DNA of 6,000 bases from CAYHWW01 sp964360145. Lineage in GTDB: Bacteria; Bdellovibrionota; UBA1018; CAYHWW01. Location: positions 1-6,000 of the forward strand of contig CAYHWW010000196.1 in assembly GCA_964360145.1 (NCBI GenBank), written 5' to 3'. The notes under the pieces were generated by a model. That model worked only from the letters and a program-made list of their open reading frames with translations. It was not told the origin of the DNA and searched no databases. Below, piece after piece: positions 1 to 5,079 of this stretch (position 1 is its first letter; each line of letters opens with the position of its first letter). The position numbers were made by a program, and so were the translations under genes.

Positions 1-26
1 TTGCCAGGCGGCTCGCCGCCTGGCAA
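1..26. repeat. Perfect 11-bp inverted repeat with a 4-nt loop
   Basis: TTGCCAGGCGG is followed by CTCG and then by its exact reverse complement. It lies inside the 3' part of the PilZ reading frame, where it encodes a Pro/Gly-rich tail. Just beside it (31-52) are further short GC-only inverted pairs, such as runs of five G and five C. It could be a REP-like palindrome that has entered or extended the end of the gene, or simply a strong coding-region hairpin. No T-tract is visible, so it is not an evident intrinsic terminator. The element may continue beyond the window. Confidence 0.6.
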
Positions 27-491
27 GCCAGGGGGCAACTCCCCCTCGGGGGTGCGGAAGCGCAGTAAAATATCGGTGTTGCACGCACCGTGGTACCAGC
101 TATCGGCGATGGTGAGTTTTTCCTTCACGGGCTGCAGGCTTTTGCCCAGGCGAGCCGCGGAAAGAGACCGCGCGAGACTCGTGCGGGCATAGGTACTCAT
201 GATCTCGAACTTCAGCGCTGCCCGATCGCCGTAGTAGCCCAACAGACGCCCCGACACCTCGATGCTATCCGGGTGGAGGTTCAAAACCCCGATGATGATG
301 GTGCTCTCGTCCCAATACTTGTCTTCGGTTTTCACTGAGAATCCGGTCATACTCAAGTCATAGACCGAGAAAATCCGCCGCGTTTTGGACTCTTTGAATT
401 GCTCGCCGGAGAGCAAAAAACGGGGATGCTTCCGCCGCTCGATGAGTCTCAAGCGCTGAGAGGCTTTGGCCTTCCTGGTCGTCGCCGTCAC
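1..491 (-). CDS. PilZ-domain protein, C-terminus beyond the window
   Basis: At least 163 residues are visible and the frame is still open at the left edge. The N-terminal half carries both PilZ signature elements: the RxxxR loop (R20 and R24 in ERRKHPRF) and DxSxxG (D45, S47, G50 in DLSMTG). In PilZ proteins these bind cyclic di-GMP, so a cytoplasmic c-di-GMP effector role, for example in motility, adhesion or gene expression, is inferred; the partner is unknown. Residues 129-140 (ADSWYHGACNTD) form a conserved-looking block after the beta-barrel, and the visible C-terminus is rich in proline and glycine. The GTG start at 489-491 was chosen because AGGAG lies 7 nt upstream; there is no equally good ATG. 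This Shine-Dalgarno overlaps the stop codon of the upstream SRPBCC-like gene, so the two are probably cotranscribed and translationally coupled. The PilZ assignment is firm; the biological output is not known. Confidence 0.85.
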   Translation of the reverse strand, partial: MTATTRKAKASQRLRLIERRKHPRFLLSGEQFKESKTRRIFSVYDLSMTGFSVKTEDKYWDESTIIIGVLNLHPDSIEVSGRLLGYYGDRAALKFEIMSTYARTSLARSLSAARLGKSLQPVKEKLTIADSWYHGACNTDILLRFRTPEGELPPGLPGGEPPG

Positions 492-498
492 TGGGGAT

Positions 499-503
499 CT
501 CCT
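499..503 (-). promoter_or_regulatory. Shine-Dalgarno for the PilZ gene, overlapping the upstream stop codon
   Basis: AGGAG on the minus strand lies 7 nt before a GTG codon and shares bases with the TAG stop (502-504) of the preceding gene. It decides the GTG start and suggests translational coupling. Confidence 0.7.
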
Positions 504-1158
504 ATCCCGGTCCGGGCACTTGTGCCCGGTCCAAGGGCCCACCGCTACGTCTCTTACTATTGTAATCCTCCTCGAGGATTTTCCGGAAGTTTTTAGATGC
601 AATGGAGAGGACGACTTCGGCCACCGTGGGGAAGGCCAGGGCCACGAGGGCGGGAAACCGGCTTTTCGCCCCTGGCAGCCTGCCCTCCGCATAGGCCAAA
701 GTTTGCCCACCTCGGTCCCAGAGGTGCGTACTCATGACGAACCCCGTCATATCCCCGCGCACGATCTCGTAGCGGACCCCGTCCGAGTATTCAGCGGCTA
801 CCTTGACCCAGGAGTGCATGCGCAACCCCCCCGCCTCACCAATAATCTCAATGAGTTTCGTGGAGGAATCATAGGTCAGTTTCTTGATGGCAGCGGAAAC
901 ACGGGGGTAGAGCTCATAATCCGTGAACCGGGGCCGCGCCAGGCGGAACGGCGCCCGCACCACCATGGCGTTGATAAAGGCGAAGTCGTCGCCCTTCCAC
1001 TGGGCGCTGGTAACCACGTCTTGATCCTCAATCACCGCGGCACGGCTGCGGGGCTTTAGCAGCGTGTCAAAATCCGGCTTTTGGGGGGATGGCAGCAGTG
1101 CGATGACGAAAAGGAGGGCACCCTTTTTCACTCTCAGAGCATAGCACCTTGACAGCAT
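502..1158 (-). CDS. Putatively exported SRPBCC-like (polyketide cyclase/COQ10-like fold) protein
   Basis: This is a protein of about 218 residues. The N-terminus has a basic stretch (RVKK) followed by a hydrophobic segment (GALLFVIALLP), which looks like a signal peptide or a single anchor; no lipobox or clear cleavage site is seen. The remainder resembles the SRPBCC/START-like helix-grip fold: a strand region around MVVRAPF, a central block YEIVRGDMTGF, and a long C-terminal amphipathic segment ending in FRKILEEDY. Such domains bind hydrophobic ligands, but no ligand or catalytic residue can be assigned here. The start chosen is the ATG at 1156-1158, with AGGGG about 8 nt upstream. The ORF remains open to an ATG at 1209, but those extra 17 codons run into the left arm of the palindromic element. 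A GTG 27 nt further in would also keep the signal-like segment. It is the first gene of a pair with the PilZ gene 10 bp downstream. The fold assignment rests on remembered family patterns. Confidence 0.6.
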   Translation of the reverse strand: MLSRCYALRVKKGALLFVIALLPSPQKPDFDTLLKPRSRAAVIEDQDVVTSAQWKGDDFAFINAMVVRAPFRLARPRFTDYELYPRVSAAIKKLTYDSSTKLIEIIGEAGGLRMHSWVKVAAEYSDGVRYEIVRGDMTGFVMSTHLWDRGGQTLAYAEGRLPGAKSRFPALVALAFPTVAEVVLSIASKNFRKILEEDYNSKRRSGGPLDRAQVPGPG

Positions 1159-1186
1159 ATGGCGCACCCCTGTTAATGAACGATCA

Positions 1187-1315
1187 GTAGACCGTCGAGA
1201 AGGGGCCATCTGCTTCGTTGTCGGGTCCTCGCGGCTCCACGCGGCGTACAGGAGTACGCCTTGGTCGCCCGCTGCGGCCCTCCGCCTCGCATCTGGCCCC
1301 TTCTCGACGGTCTAC
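1187..1315. repeat. 129-bp nested palindromic element (REP/MITE-like) between divergent genes
   Basis: The outer arms at 1187-1208 and 1294-1315 are perfect 22-bp inverted repeats. The inner arms GGCGTAC (1243-1249) and GTACGCC (1254-1260) are perfect and separated by AGGA. Both pairs share almost the same centre (near 1251), so the element is one large imperfect cruciform with partly complementary GC-rich flanks between the arms. No ORF of its own and no obvious target-site duplication is seen. It occupies most of the 190-bp space between the start of the SRPBCC-like gene and pgsA, which are divergent. Long palindromes with GACCGTCGAGAAGG-type ends recur, as far as I remember, in intergenic regions of deltaproteobacterial genomes; that part is from memory and unverified. 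Confidence 0.85.
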
Positions 1316-1348
1316 AAAAACCAATCTCGATGATACACAAGGGTCACA

Positions 1349-1987
1349 ATGACCGCGCCGCACCACACCGGAACCGATGACGCCCACGACGATATCCTCG
1401 GCTTCAACACCATAGCAAATAAGCTCACCTTCCTGCGAGTGGTGCTCGTTCCCGCCGTGGTGCTGTGCATGCTGAAAGACACCCCGCAGCTCAACCTCGC
1501 CGCCGCCATCCTCTTCGGCATCGCGGGCATCACCGATTACTTCGACGGCTACTACGCCCGCCAAAAAAAGGCCGTCACCATCATGGGTCAGCTCATGGAC
1601 CCCCTGGCCGATAAGTTCCTGGTGGCCAGCGCCCTCATCATGCTGCAAGAATTGGGGCGCCTCCACCCCATCGTCGTCATCGTCCTCATCTGCCGGGAGT
1701 TCGCCATCACGGGGCTCAGGGCGCTGGCCAGCGCTGAAGGCATCATCATCCCCGCAAGCAAACTTGCTAAGTGGAAGACCACCACGCAGATGGCTGGCAT
1801 CCCCATGATGATCTTGAAGGATGCACTTTTCGGCATCCCCTTGCTGGTCCCAGGCCAGATCCTGATCTATCTCTCGCTGCTCATCTCGGTGTGGTCGCTG
1901 AAGGACTACATCGTCGATTTCTTCCGCAATCTGCGGGAGATGCGGCGCCGCAAGAAGCTTGCGAAGCGGGCCGCGCGGGAGCAGTAG
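1349..1987 (+). CDS. pgsA: CDP-diacylglycerol--glycerol-3-phosphate 3-phosphatidyltransferase (phosphatidylglycerophosphate synthase)
   Basis: This integral membrane enzyme makes phosphatidylglycerol phosphate from CDP-diacylglycerol and sn-glycerol 3-phosphate, the committed step towards phosphatidylglycerol and cardiolipin. The 212-residue product has the complete CDP-alcohol phosphotransferase motif: D63, D66-G67, A70-R71, G80, D84 and D88, with the family spacing. The segment NKLTFLRVVLVP (residues 24-35) matches the usual N-terminal start region of PgsA, and several hydrophobic helices follow. About 20 residues precede the usual family start and are polar and His/Asp-rich; the ATG at 1349 is used because no in-frame start nearer to NKLTFLR is evident and AAGGG precedes it by about 6 nt. 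The C-terminus is strongly basic (RRRKKLAKRAAR). A PssA or other CDP-alcohol transferase is possible, but the NKLTxLR and DGYYAR sequences favour PgsA. It stands alone and converges with the toxin gene 12 bp downstream. Confidence 0.93.
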   Translation: MTAPHHTGTDDAHDDILGFNTIANKLTFLRVVLVPAVVLCMLKDTPQLNLAAAILFGIAGITDYFDGYYARQKKAVTIMGQLMDPLADKFLVASALIMLQELGRLHPIVVIVLICREFAITGLRALASAEGIIIPASKLAKWKTTTQMAGIPMMILKDALFGIPLLVPGQILIYLSLLISVWSLKDYIVDFFRNLREMRRRKKLAKRAAREQ

Positions 1988-1999
1988 TGAGCATCGCAT

Positions 2000-2257
2000 T
2001 TAGCGATATACATCTTTTCGGTGAGCCACTTTAACGATCATGATAACTAGGACGTCGTCATGAATTTCATACAAGATGCGACAGGCTCCAACACGAACAC
2101 GATATCTTTCTTGAGCTGACAGCTTTTTACAGTCTGGCCCTCGAGGGACGCTGGCCAGGGATTGAATCTTGGCAATGACCCTCTGTCTTTCGGACTCCGG
2201 CAGCGCCTTAATCTCTTTCTGCGCCGATTTTTTAATCTGAATGCTATATGTCGCCAT
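2000..2257 (-). CDS. RelE/ParE-family toxin of a type II toxin-antitoxin module
   Basis: This 85-residue basic protein has the RelE/ParE layout: an N-terminal strand (YSIQIKKSAQKEI), two helices with LPESERQRVIAKIQSL, then the C-terminal sheet with YRVRVGACRILYEI (residues 52-65) and the closing VKVAHRKDVY (76-84). RelE-type members cleave mRNA in the ribosomal A site, whereas ParE-type members poison gyrase. The terminal H-R-K-x-V-Y and the YRxRVGxxRxxYEI pattern look closer to RelE, but the activity is inferred. The ATG at 2255-2257 lies inside the end of the antitoxin gene, a 14-bp overlap, and has only a weak A-rich Shine-Dalgarno, consistent with translation coupled to the antitoxin. It ends 12 bp from the end of the convergent pgsA. 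Confidence 0.88.
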   Translation of the reverse strand: MATYSIQIKKSAQKEIKALPESERQRVIAKIQSLASVPRGPDCKKLSAQERYRVRVGACRILYEIHDDVLVIMIVKVAHRKDVYR

Positions 2258-2474
2258 CTTTTTTAAGCTGCTTCAGAAATGCCTGAAAATCCATAGCGGG
2301 TTCGCGCTCTCTTTTATCAAAAGCTTCAAGATCTTCTGCGTCCTCATTCAACAACACAACCACAGCCTCATTGACTAGGTCGGAAATGCTGGAATCTGTT
2401 TCAGCGGCTTTAAGTTTCAGTGCCTTGTGGACCTTTGGTTCTAGATAAACAGTCGCTCTTTTAGGAATGGCCAT
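2244..2474 (-). CDS. Ribbon-helix-helix antitoxin (CopG/RelB-like)
   Basis: This 76-residue protein is the first gene of the toxin-antitoxin pair. Residues 5-13 (KRATVYLEP) form the DNA-contacting beta strand, followed by a helix (KVHKALKLKAAET), a turn (DSSIS) and a second helix (DLVNEAVVVLL), the classical ribbon-helix-helix arrangement. The C-terminal part (about residues 44-76) is acidic and then amphipathic and would wrap and neutralise the toxin. The ATG at 2472-2474 has AGGAG 6 nt upstream. Antitoxins of this type bind palindromes in their own promoter, and a perfect 18-bp palindrome sits there. This pair is visibly more AT-rich than its neighbours, which suits horizontal acquisition but could also reflect small-gene bias. 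Confidence 0.88.
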   Translation of the reverse strand: MAIPKRATVYLEPKVHKALKLKAAETDSSISDLVNEAVVVLLNEDAEDLEAFDKREREPAMDFQAFLKQLKKDGDI

Positions 2475-2496
2475 TTTTAACTCCTGCTATTGACAG

Positions 2497-2525
2497 ATTT
2501 TAGCGTTAAAACGTTTTAACGTCAA
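2497..2525 (-). promoter_or_regulatory. Sigma-70-type promoter of the toxin-antitoxin operon
   Basis: On the minus strand a -35 box TTGACG (2520-2525) and a -10 box TAAAAT (2497-2502) are separated by exactly 17 bp. Transcription would start near 2490, giving a short leader with the AGGAG site (2481-2485) in front of the antitoxin ATG. Confidence 0.8.
2504..2521. promoter_or_regulatory. Perfect 18-bp palindrome, likely antitoxin operator
   Basis: CGTTAAAACGTTTTAACG is a perfect palindrome that fills the spacer between the -35 and -10 boxes, overlapping the last two bases of the -35 hexamer. A protein bound here would block RNA polymerase. The ribbon-helix-helix antitoxin, alone or with the toxin, is the obvious candidate for binding it, with conditional autoregulation as in relBE-type modules. 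Binding is inferred; the palindrome is directly visible. Confidence 0.78.
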
Positions 2526-2606
2526 CACATTTTGCATGACTCTAACTTCCTAAAAGTTGTGACGGCAGGGCACGGTCGCGAACAACTCCTGCGTACCCCG
2601 GAAACG

Positions 2607-2630
2607 AAAAAAGCACCCTGGGAGGTGCTC
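2607..2630 (-). terminator. Rho-independent terminator after tRNA-Gly
   Basis: On the minus strand AGCACC, a 6-nt loop and GGTGCT form a stem that is followed directly by six T residues (2612-2607, the first paired with the base of the stem). It lies about 47 bp past the tRNA 3' end and would stop transcripts of the tRNA, and any read-through from the oxidase operon, before they reach the toxin-antitoxin promoter. Confidence 0.8.
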
Positions 2631-2676
2631 TTGGCGATGATCGCGGCGCTCTATCCGCGATTTTTGGTTCTGACAA

Positions 2677-2753
2677 TGGAGCGGGTTATCGGGTTCGAAC
2701 CGACGACCTTCACGTTGGCAACGTGACGCTCTAGCCAACTGAGCTAAACCCGC
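2677..2753 (-). tRNA. tRNA-Gly (anticodon GCC)
   Basis: The 77-nt cloverleaf is complete. The acceptor stem GCGGGTT/AACCCGC is perfect, the D stem is GCTC/GAGC, and the anticodon stem TCACG/CGTGA encloses the loop TTGCCAA with anticodon GCC. The T arm is GTCGG-TTCGAAC-CCGAT with one G-U pair. The discriminator is T, as is usual for bacterial tRNA-Gly, and CCA is encoded. It lies 58 bp downstream of the last gene of the oxidase operon, on the same strand, with its own terminator. Confidence 0.97.
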
Positions 2754-2811
2754 GTCCCTCTTGTCAATAGGTGCCGAAGTCTTATCGTGGGCCATTATGT
2801 ACTGGCAAGGC

Positions 2812-3474
2812 TTATTTTATGGAGTGGCACTGCGCGGCGGTGCCCCGTGCAGCGTCACCACTGCCCCACCGGGTCACTCGATGGGCAACGATAGTCATCA
2901 TGGCGCAGGCAAGGAGCGCCACCGTGATCCCGCGACGGGGGAAGGCGCCGAGCCATCCCCACATCCTGTTCACCGCGCTCAACGCCGGGATGGTGCCGAG
3001 CCCGAAGAAGAACATGAGCAGGGCGCCGCGCCCAGGGCTCGCTGTTGCCGCCGCCACCGCGACGAAGATGTGGAGCCAGCCGCAGGGTAGCAACGCCGAT
3101 GCGAGCCCTAGGGCTGCCGCATTGAGCATGCCACCACCCTCCGTTTTTCGTGCGGCGGCCACCGCTGCGGTGGCGCTTCGCTTCAGCGTGCCGCGGACGA
3201 GCCAGATGAGGGCGCCAGCGGACAATGCGGCACCTCCTGCTCCGAGCACCACGGACATCGTATCCCCATATTCGTGAAACAGTGCTGACGCCCCCCAAGC
3301 CCCCGCACCCGCACCCCAGACCATATATGCGGTAAGTCTCACCGCATGGTAGACGGGCAGCCGCGCCGACATCACCAGGGGGCCGCACATGGCGGCACAG
3401 TGCCATGACCCCGCAACGGAGGCGGCGAACACCGCCAAGGGTGCCACCCAAGAATCAGGTGAAGGGACCCACAA
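2812..3474 (-). CDS. Sulfite exporter TauE/SafE-like (DsbD_2-type) membrane protein
   Basis: This is a predicted inner-membrane protein of about 220 residues with roughly six hydrophobic segments. Near the N-terminus GSWHCAAMCGP (residues 22-32) matches the HCxxMCGP motif of the family, and a second conserved block reads ALLPCGWLH (127-135) followed by FGLGTIPAL (157-165). Proteins of this family (cytochrome c biogenesis/DsbD transmembrane-like) commonly sit at the end of cco clusters and are thought to help with metal or redox steps of oxidase assembly; the substrate is not established and sulfite export is only a name. The start chosen is TTG at 3472-3474, because GGAGG lies 6 nt upstream and the first transmembrane helix then begins at the usual place. 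It overlaps the end of ccoG by 20 bp. An in-frame ATG at 3546 would add 24 residues and a 92-bp overlap; a GTG at 3447 has no good ribosome site. A few distal residues near the C-terminus (after about 200) are polar and cytoplasmic-looking. Confidence 0.85.
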   Translation of the reverse strand: MWVPSPDSWVAPLAVFAASVAGSWHCAAMCGPLVMSARLPVYHAVRLTAYMVWGAGAGAWGASALFHEYGDTMSVVLGAGGAALSAGALIWLVRGTLKRSATAAVAAARKTEGGGMLNAAALGLASALLPCGWLHIFVAVAAATASPGRGALLMFFFGLGTIPALSAVNRMWGWLGAFPRRGITVALLACAMMTIVAHRVTRWGSGDAARGTAAQCHSIK

Positions 3475-4469
3475 GGCCCACCTCCGTCCAACGCCGCTCC
3501 TGAGAAGCGGCATCCCTGAAGAGGATGTGCACGCGGCCATGGCCACTTTTCAGGATACTCACGGGAAAGCGCAGGAAGACATCTTGCATGACGCTCTCAC
3601 CGGGCGCGAGGTGGATCACCGGCATCGCACTCACTACGGACACCGCCGCGTCAGCTGACTCAATGGTGATGGCCAGCGGGCGGTCCCCCTGATTCTTCAG
3701 GTGGAAGCGGAAATGGTTGGCCACGGTTTGAGCGTCAACGCTGCTGTAGGGCGACTCTTTGGCGCGAAGCACGGAGATGCTCAATGGTTCCCGGGTGGCC
3801 AGCGCGAAGGAGAGCCCCAACATGAGAGCGAGGAGAAGCGTGGCGTAGACCCATCCTCGCGCCGTGGGCAGGCGGTTTGCGTGGCGATAGTCAATGAGCC
3901 CCCGGGGTTTGCCCACCTTCTGCATGATCTCATCGCAGGCATCGATACAGGCCGTGCAGGCAATGCACTCCATCTGGGTGCCTCGGCGGATGTCGATACC
4001 CGTGGGACACACCTGCACGCACCGCGCACACGAGATGCAATCCCCANNNNNNNNNNNNNNNNNNNNNNNNNNNNNNNNNNNNNNNNNNNNNNNNNNNNNN
4101 NNNNNNNNNNNNNNNNNNNNNNNNNNNNNNNNNNNNNNNNNNNNNNCCCCAGACCGCGGTCACGAGGAGCAGGGCCAGGGCGCCCCCCAAGAGGACGAAG
4201 ACGAAGAGGGGCGCGTCATGGGCCCAGAGCACCAAACCAAAGATGTTGAAGCGGCGGTGGGTCACATCCAGAAGGAGGGCCTGCTGGCCATGTATCTTGA
4301 GCCACGGCAACAAAAGGAAGACGAGGAGGAGCACCGCATGGACCACGGTGCGCCACCGGCGAAAGAGCCCGCGCACATCGGCGGGGTGAACAACAAGCCG
4401 ATACCCCTGCTCATCCGTCGTCGCTAAACGGTCCTGGGGTAACTCCTTGTGTGAATGCACCACGCCCAT
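3455..4469 (-). CDS. ccoG: Cytochrome c oxidase accessory protein CcoG (FixG), interrupted by an assembly gap
   Basis: CcoG is a membrane-bound iron-sulfur protein needed for maturation of cbb3 oxidase, with a role in copper reduction for the CuB site. The N-terminal part (107 residues before the gap) shows RGLFRRWRT followed by a transmembrane helix (residues about 42-57) and a second one (about 87-106). After the gap come two ferredoxin-like clusters: CISCARCVQVCPTG and CIACTACIDACDE. These are followed by PRGLIDY, a transmembrane helix (WVYATLLLALMLGLSFAL) and the C-terminal Ig-like FixG domain. The ATG at 4467-4469 has AGGAG 5 nt upstream and lies 22 bp after ccoP. The two parts are in different frames across the 100 N, and the sequence that normally lies between them is absent, so the gap hides real coding sequence. 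This is an assembly artefact, not evidence for a pseudogene. No ccoH, ccoI or ccoS gene follows in this window. Confidence 0.92.
3481..3485 (-). promoter_or_regulatory. Shine-Dalgarno for the TauE/SafE-like gene (TTG start)
   Basis: GGAGG on the minus strand lies 6 nt upstream of TTG (3472-3474), inside the last codons of ccoG. It is the only strong site near the expected N-terminus and therefore decides the start. Confidence 0.6.
4047..4146. other. Assembly gap of 100 N inside ccoG
   Basis: Exactly 100 undetermined bases, the conventional placeholder length. CcoG proteins are usually about 470 residues, whereas only about 303 are visible here, so roughly 165 residues (about 500 bp) are probably missing. 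The mismatch of frames on the two sides also shows that the N count is not the true length. Confidence 0.97.
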
Positions 4470-4491
4470 GAATGCTCCTGAGGACCTGTCC

Positions 4492-5064
4492 TTACTTCTC
4501 TTCTACCCCTTGTGGGCCTTTATTAGCCCCAGCGACGTTTTTCCCTTTGAGGGACACCACGAAGGCGGTCACCGCCAGCGTCTCCTCAGGCTTCAGGAGC
4601 GCCTCCCAGGCTGGCATCCCCTTATCAAGAACGCCGCGAGCCACCGTGACGGCGATCTGACCGGGTTTGCCACCATGGATCCAGAAATGATCGGTGAGAT
4701 TGGGGCCGATGCCGCCGCCCCCCTCGAGGCCATGACAAGAGGCACAGCGCCCGGCGAATACTGTTTTACCGCTGGCCATCAGCGCCCCGTCGCGGGTTGC
4801 ACTCATCACATCTTCATCGCTGGGCAGGGCGGAGCGGGGCGTGGAGAGACGGGCAATCTCCTCCAAGGCCTGTTCCCTTTGGAGCTCCTGCGCCACGGTG
4901 GGCCCCGTGCCGATCTCGTAGTAGGCGTAATAGAACGCTCCAAACACGATGGTGATGTAGAACGTGGCAAGCCACCACCTCGGCAGCGGATTGTCCTGCT
5001 CCCTGATCCCATCGTACTCATGATCCAGTAGGTTCTTATTCAACTCATCGTCTTTGCCGCTCAT
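4492..5064 (-). CDS. ccoP: cbb3-type cytochrome c oxidase subunit III (CcoP), single-heme form
   Basis: CcoP is a membrane-anchored c-type cytochrome that delivers electrons to the oxidase. Residues 13-30 (LDHEYDGIREQDNPLPRW) form the conserved CcoP N-terminal segment, followed by one transmembrane helix (about 30-48). A periplasmic cytochrome c domain follows, with heme site CASCH (107-111), the typical GPNLTDHFWIHGG block and the probable axial Met150 in KGMPAW. The protein has only 190 residues and one CxxCH, whereas the classical proteobacterial CcoP has about 300 and two heme sites; the second domain is absent and the C-terminus ends in a polar tail (KNVAGANKGPQGVEEK). Single-heme CcoP is known in other lineages, so this looks natural rather than truncated. 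The ATG at 5062-5064 has GAGGG 7 nt upstream and starts 15 bp after ccoQ. Confidence 0.93.
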   Translation of the reverse strand: MSGKDDELNKNLLDHEYDGIREQDNPLPRWWLATFYITIVFGAFYYAYYEIGTGPTVAQELQREQALEEIARLSTPRSALPSDEDVMSATRDGALMASGKTVFAGRCASCHGLEGGGGIGPNLTDHFWIHGGKPGQIAVTVARGVLDKGMPAWEALLKPEETLAVTAFVVSLKGKNVAGANKGPQGVEEK

Positions 5065-5079
5065 TGGTGTTCCCTCAGT

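Noticed and set aside
563..579. AATCCTC-CTC-GAGGATT inverted repeat
   Set aside because: It lies within the coding sequence of the SRPBCC-like gene near its 3' end, with no T-run and a 3-nt loop. It is best explained by codons for the Glu-Glu-Asp region.
466..1059. Plus-strand ORF of 197 codons opposite the SRPBCC-like gene
   Set aside because: The product looks like a random GC-rich shadow. The minus-strand frame has a signal-like N-terminus, a plausible domain and coupling with the PilZ gene.
1184..1999. Long minus-strand ORF antisense to pgsA
   Set aside because: It is the complementary frame of pgsA. Its product is a His/Asp/Glu-rich, low-complexity sequence without family features, whereas the plus-strand product has the complete CDP-alcohol phosphotransferase motif.
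1993..2007. ATCGC-ATTTA-GCGAT hairpin between pgsA and the toxin gene as a terminator
   Set aside because: The stem is only 5 bp, AT-containing and not followed directly by a T-run. It overlaps the toxin stop codon and is too weak to call.
2296..2303. AGCGGGTT match to the tRNA-Gly 3' end inside the antitoxin gene as an attachment site
   Set aside because: Only 8 bp, in coding sequence and not at a module boundary; expected by chance.
2762..2767. TTGACA on the minus strand directly upstream of tRNA-Gly as its -35 box
   Set aside because: It lies only 8 bp from the tRNA 5' end, so the -10 box would fall inside the tRNA.
2550..2795. Minus-strand ORF covering tRNA-Gly (contains GLAQLARASRC-like sequence)
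   Set aside because: This is translation through a tRNA gene, a well-known source of false small proteins.
2761..3277. Plus-strand ORFs opposite the TauE/SafE-like gene
   Set aside because: Ala/Pro/Arg-rich shadow products with no motif; the minus strand carries the HCxxMCGP and LPCG motifs.
4447..5031. Plus-strand ORF opposite ccoP
   Set aside because: Shadow frame; the minus strand encodes a clear CcoP with CxxCH and GMPAW.
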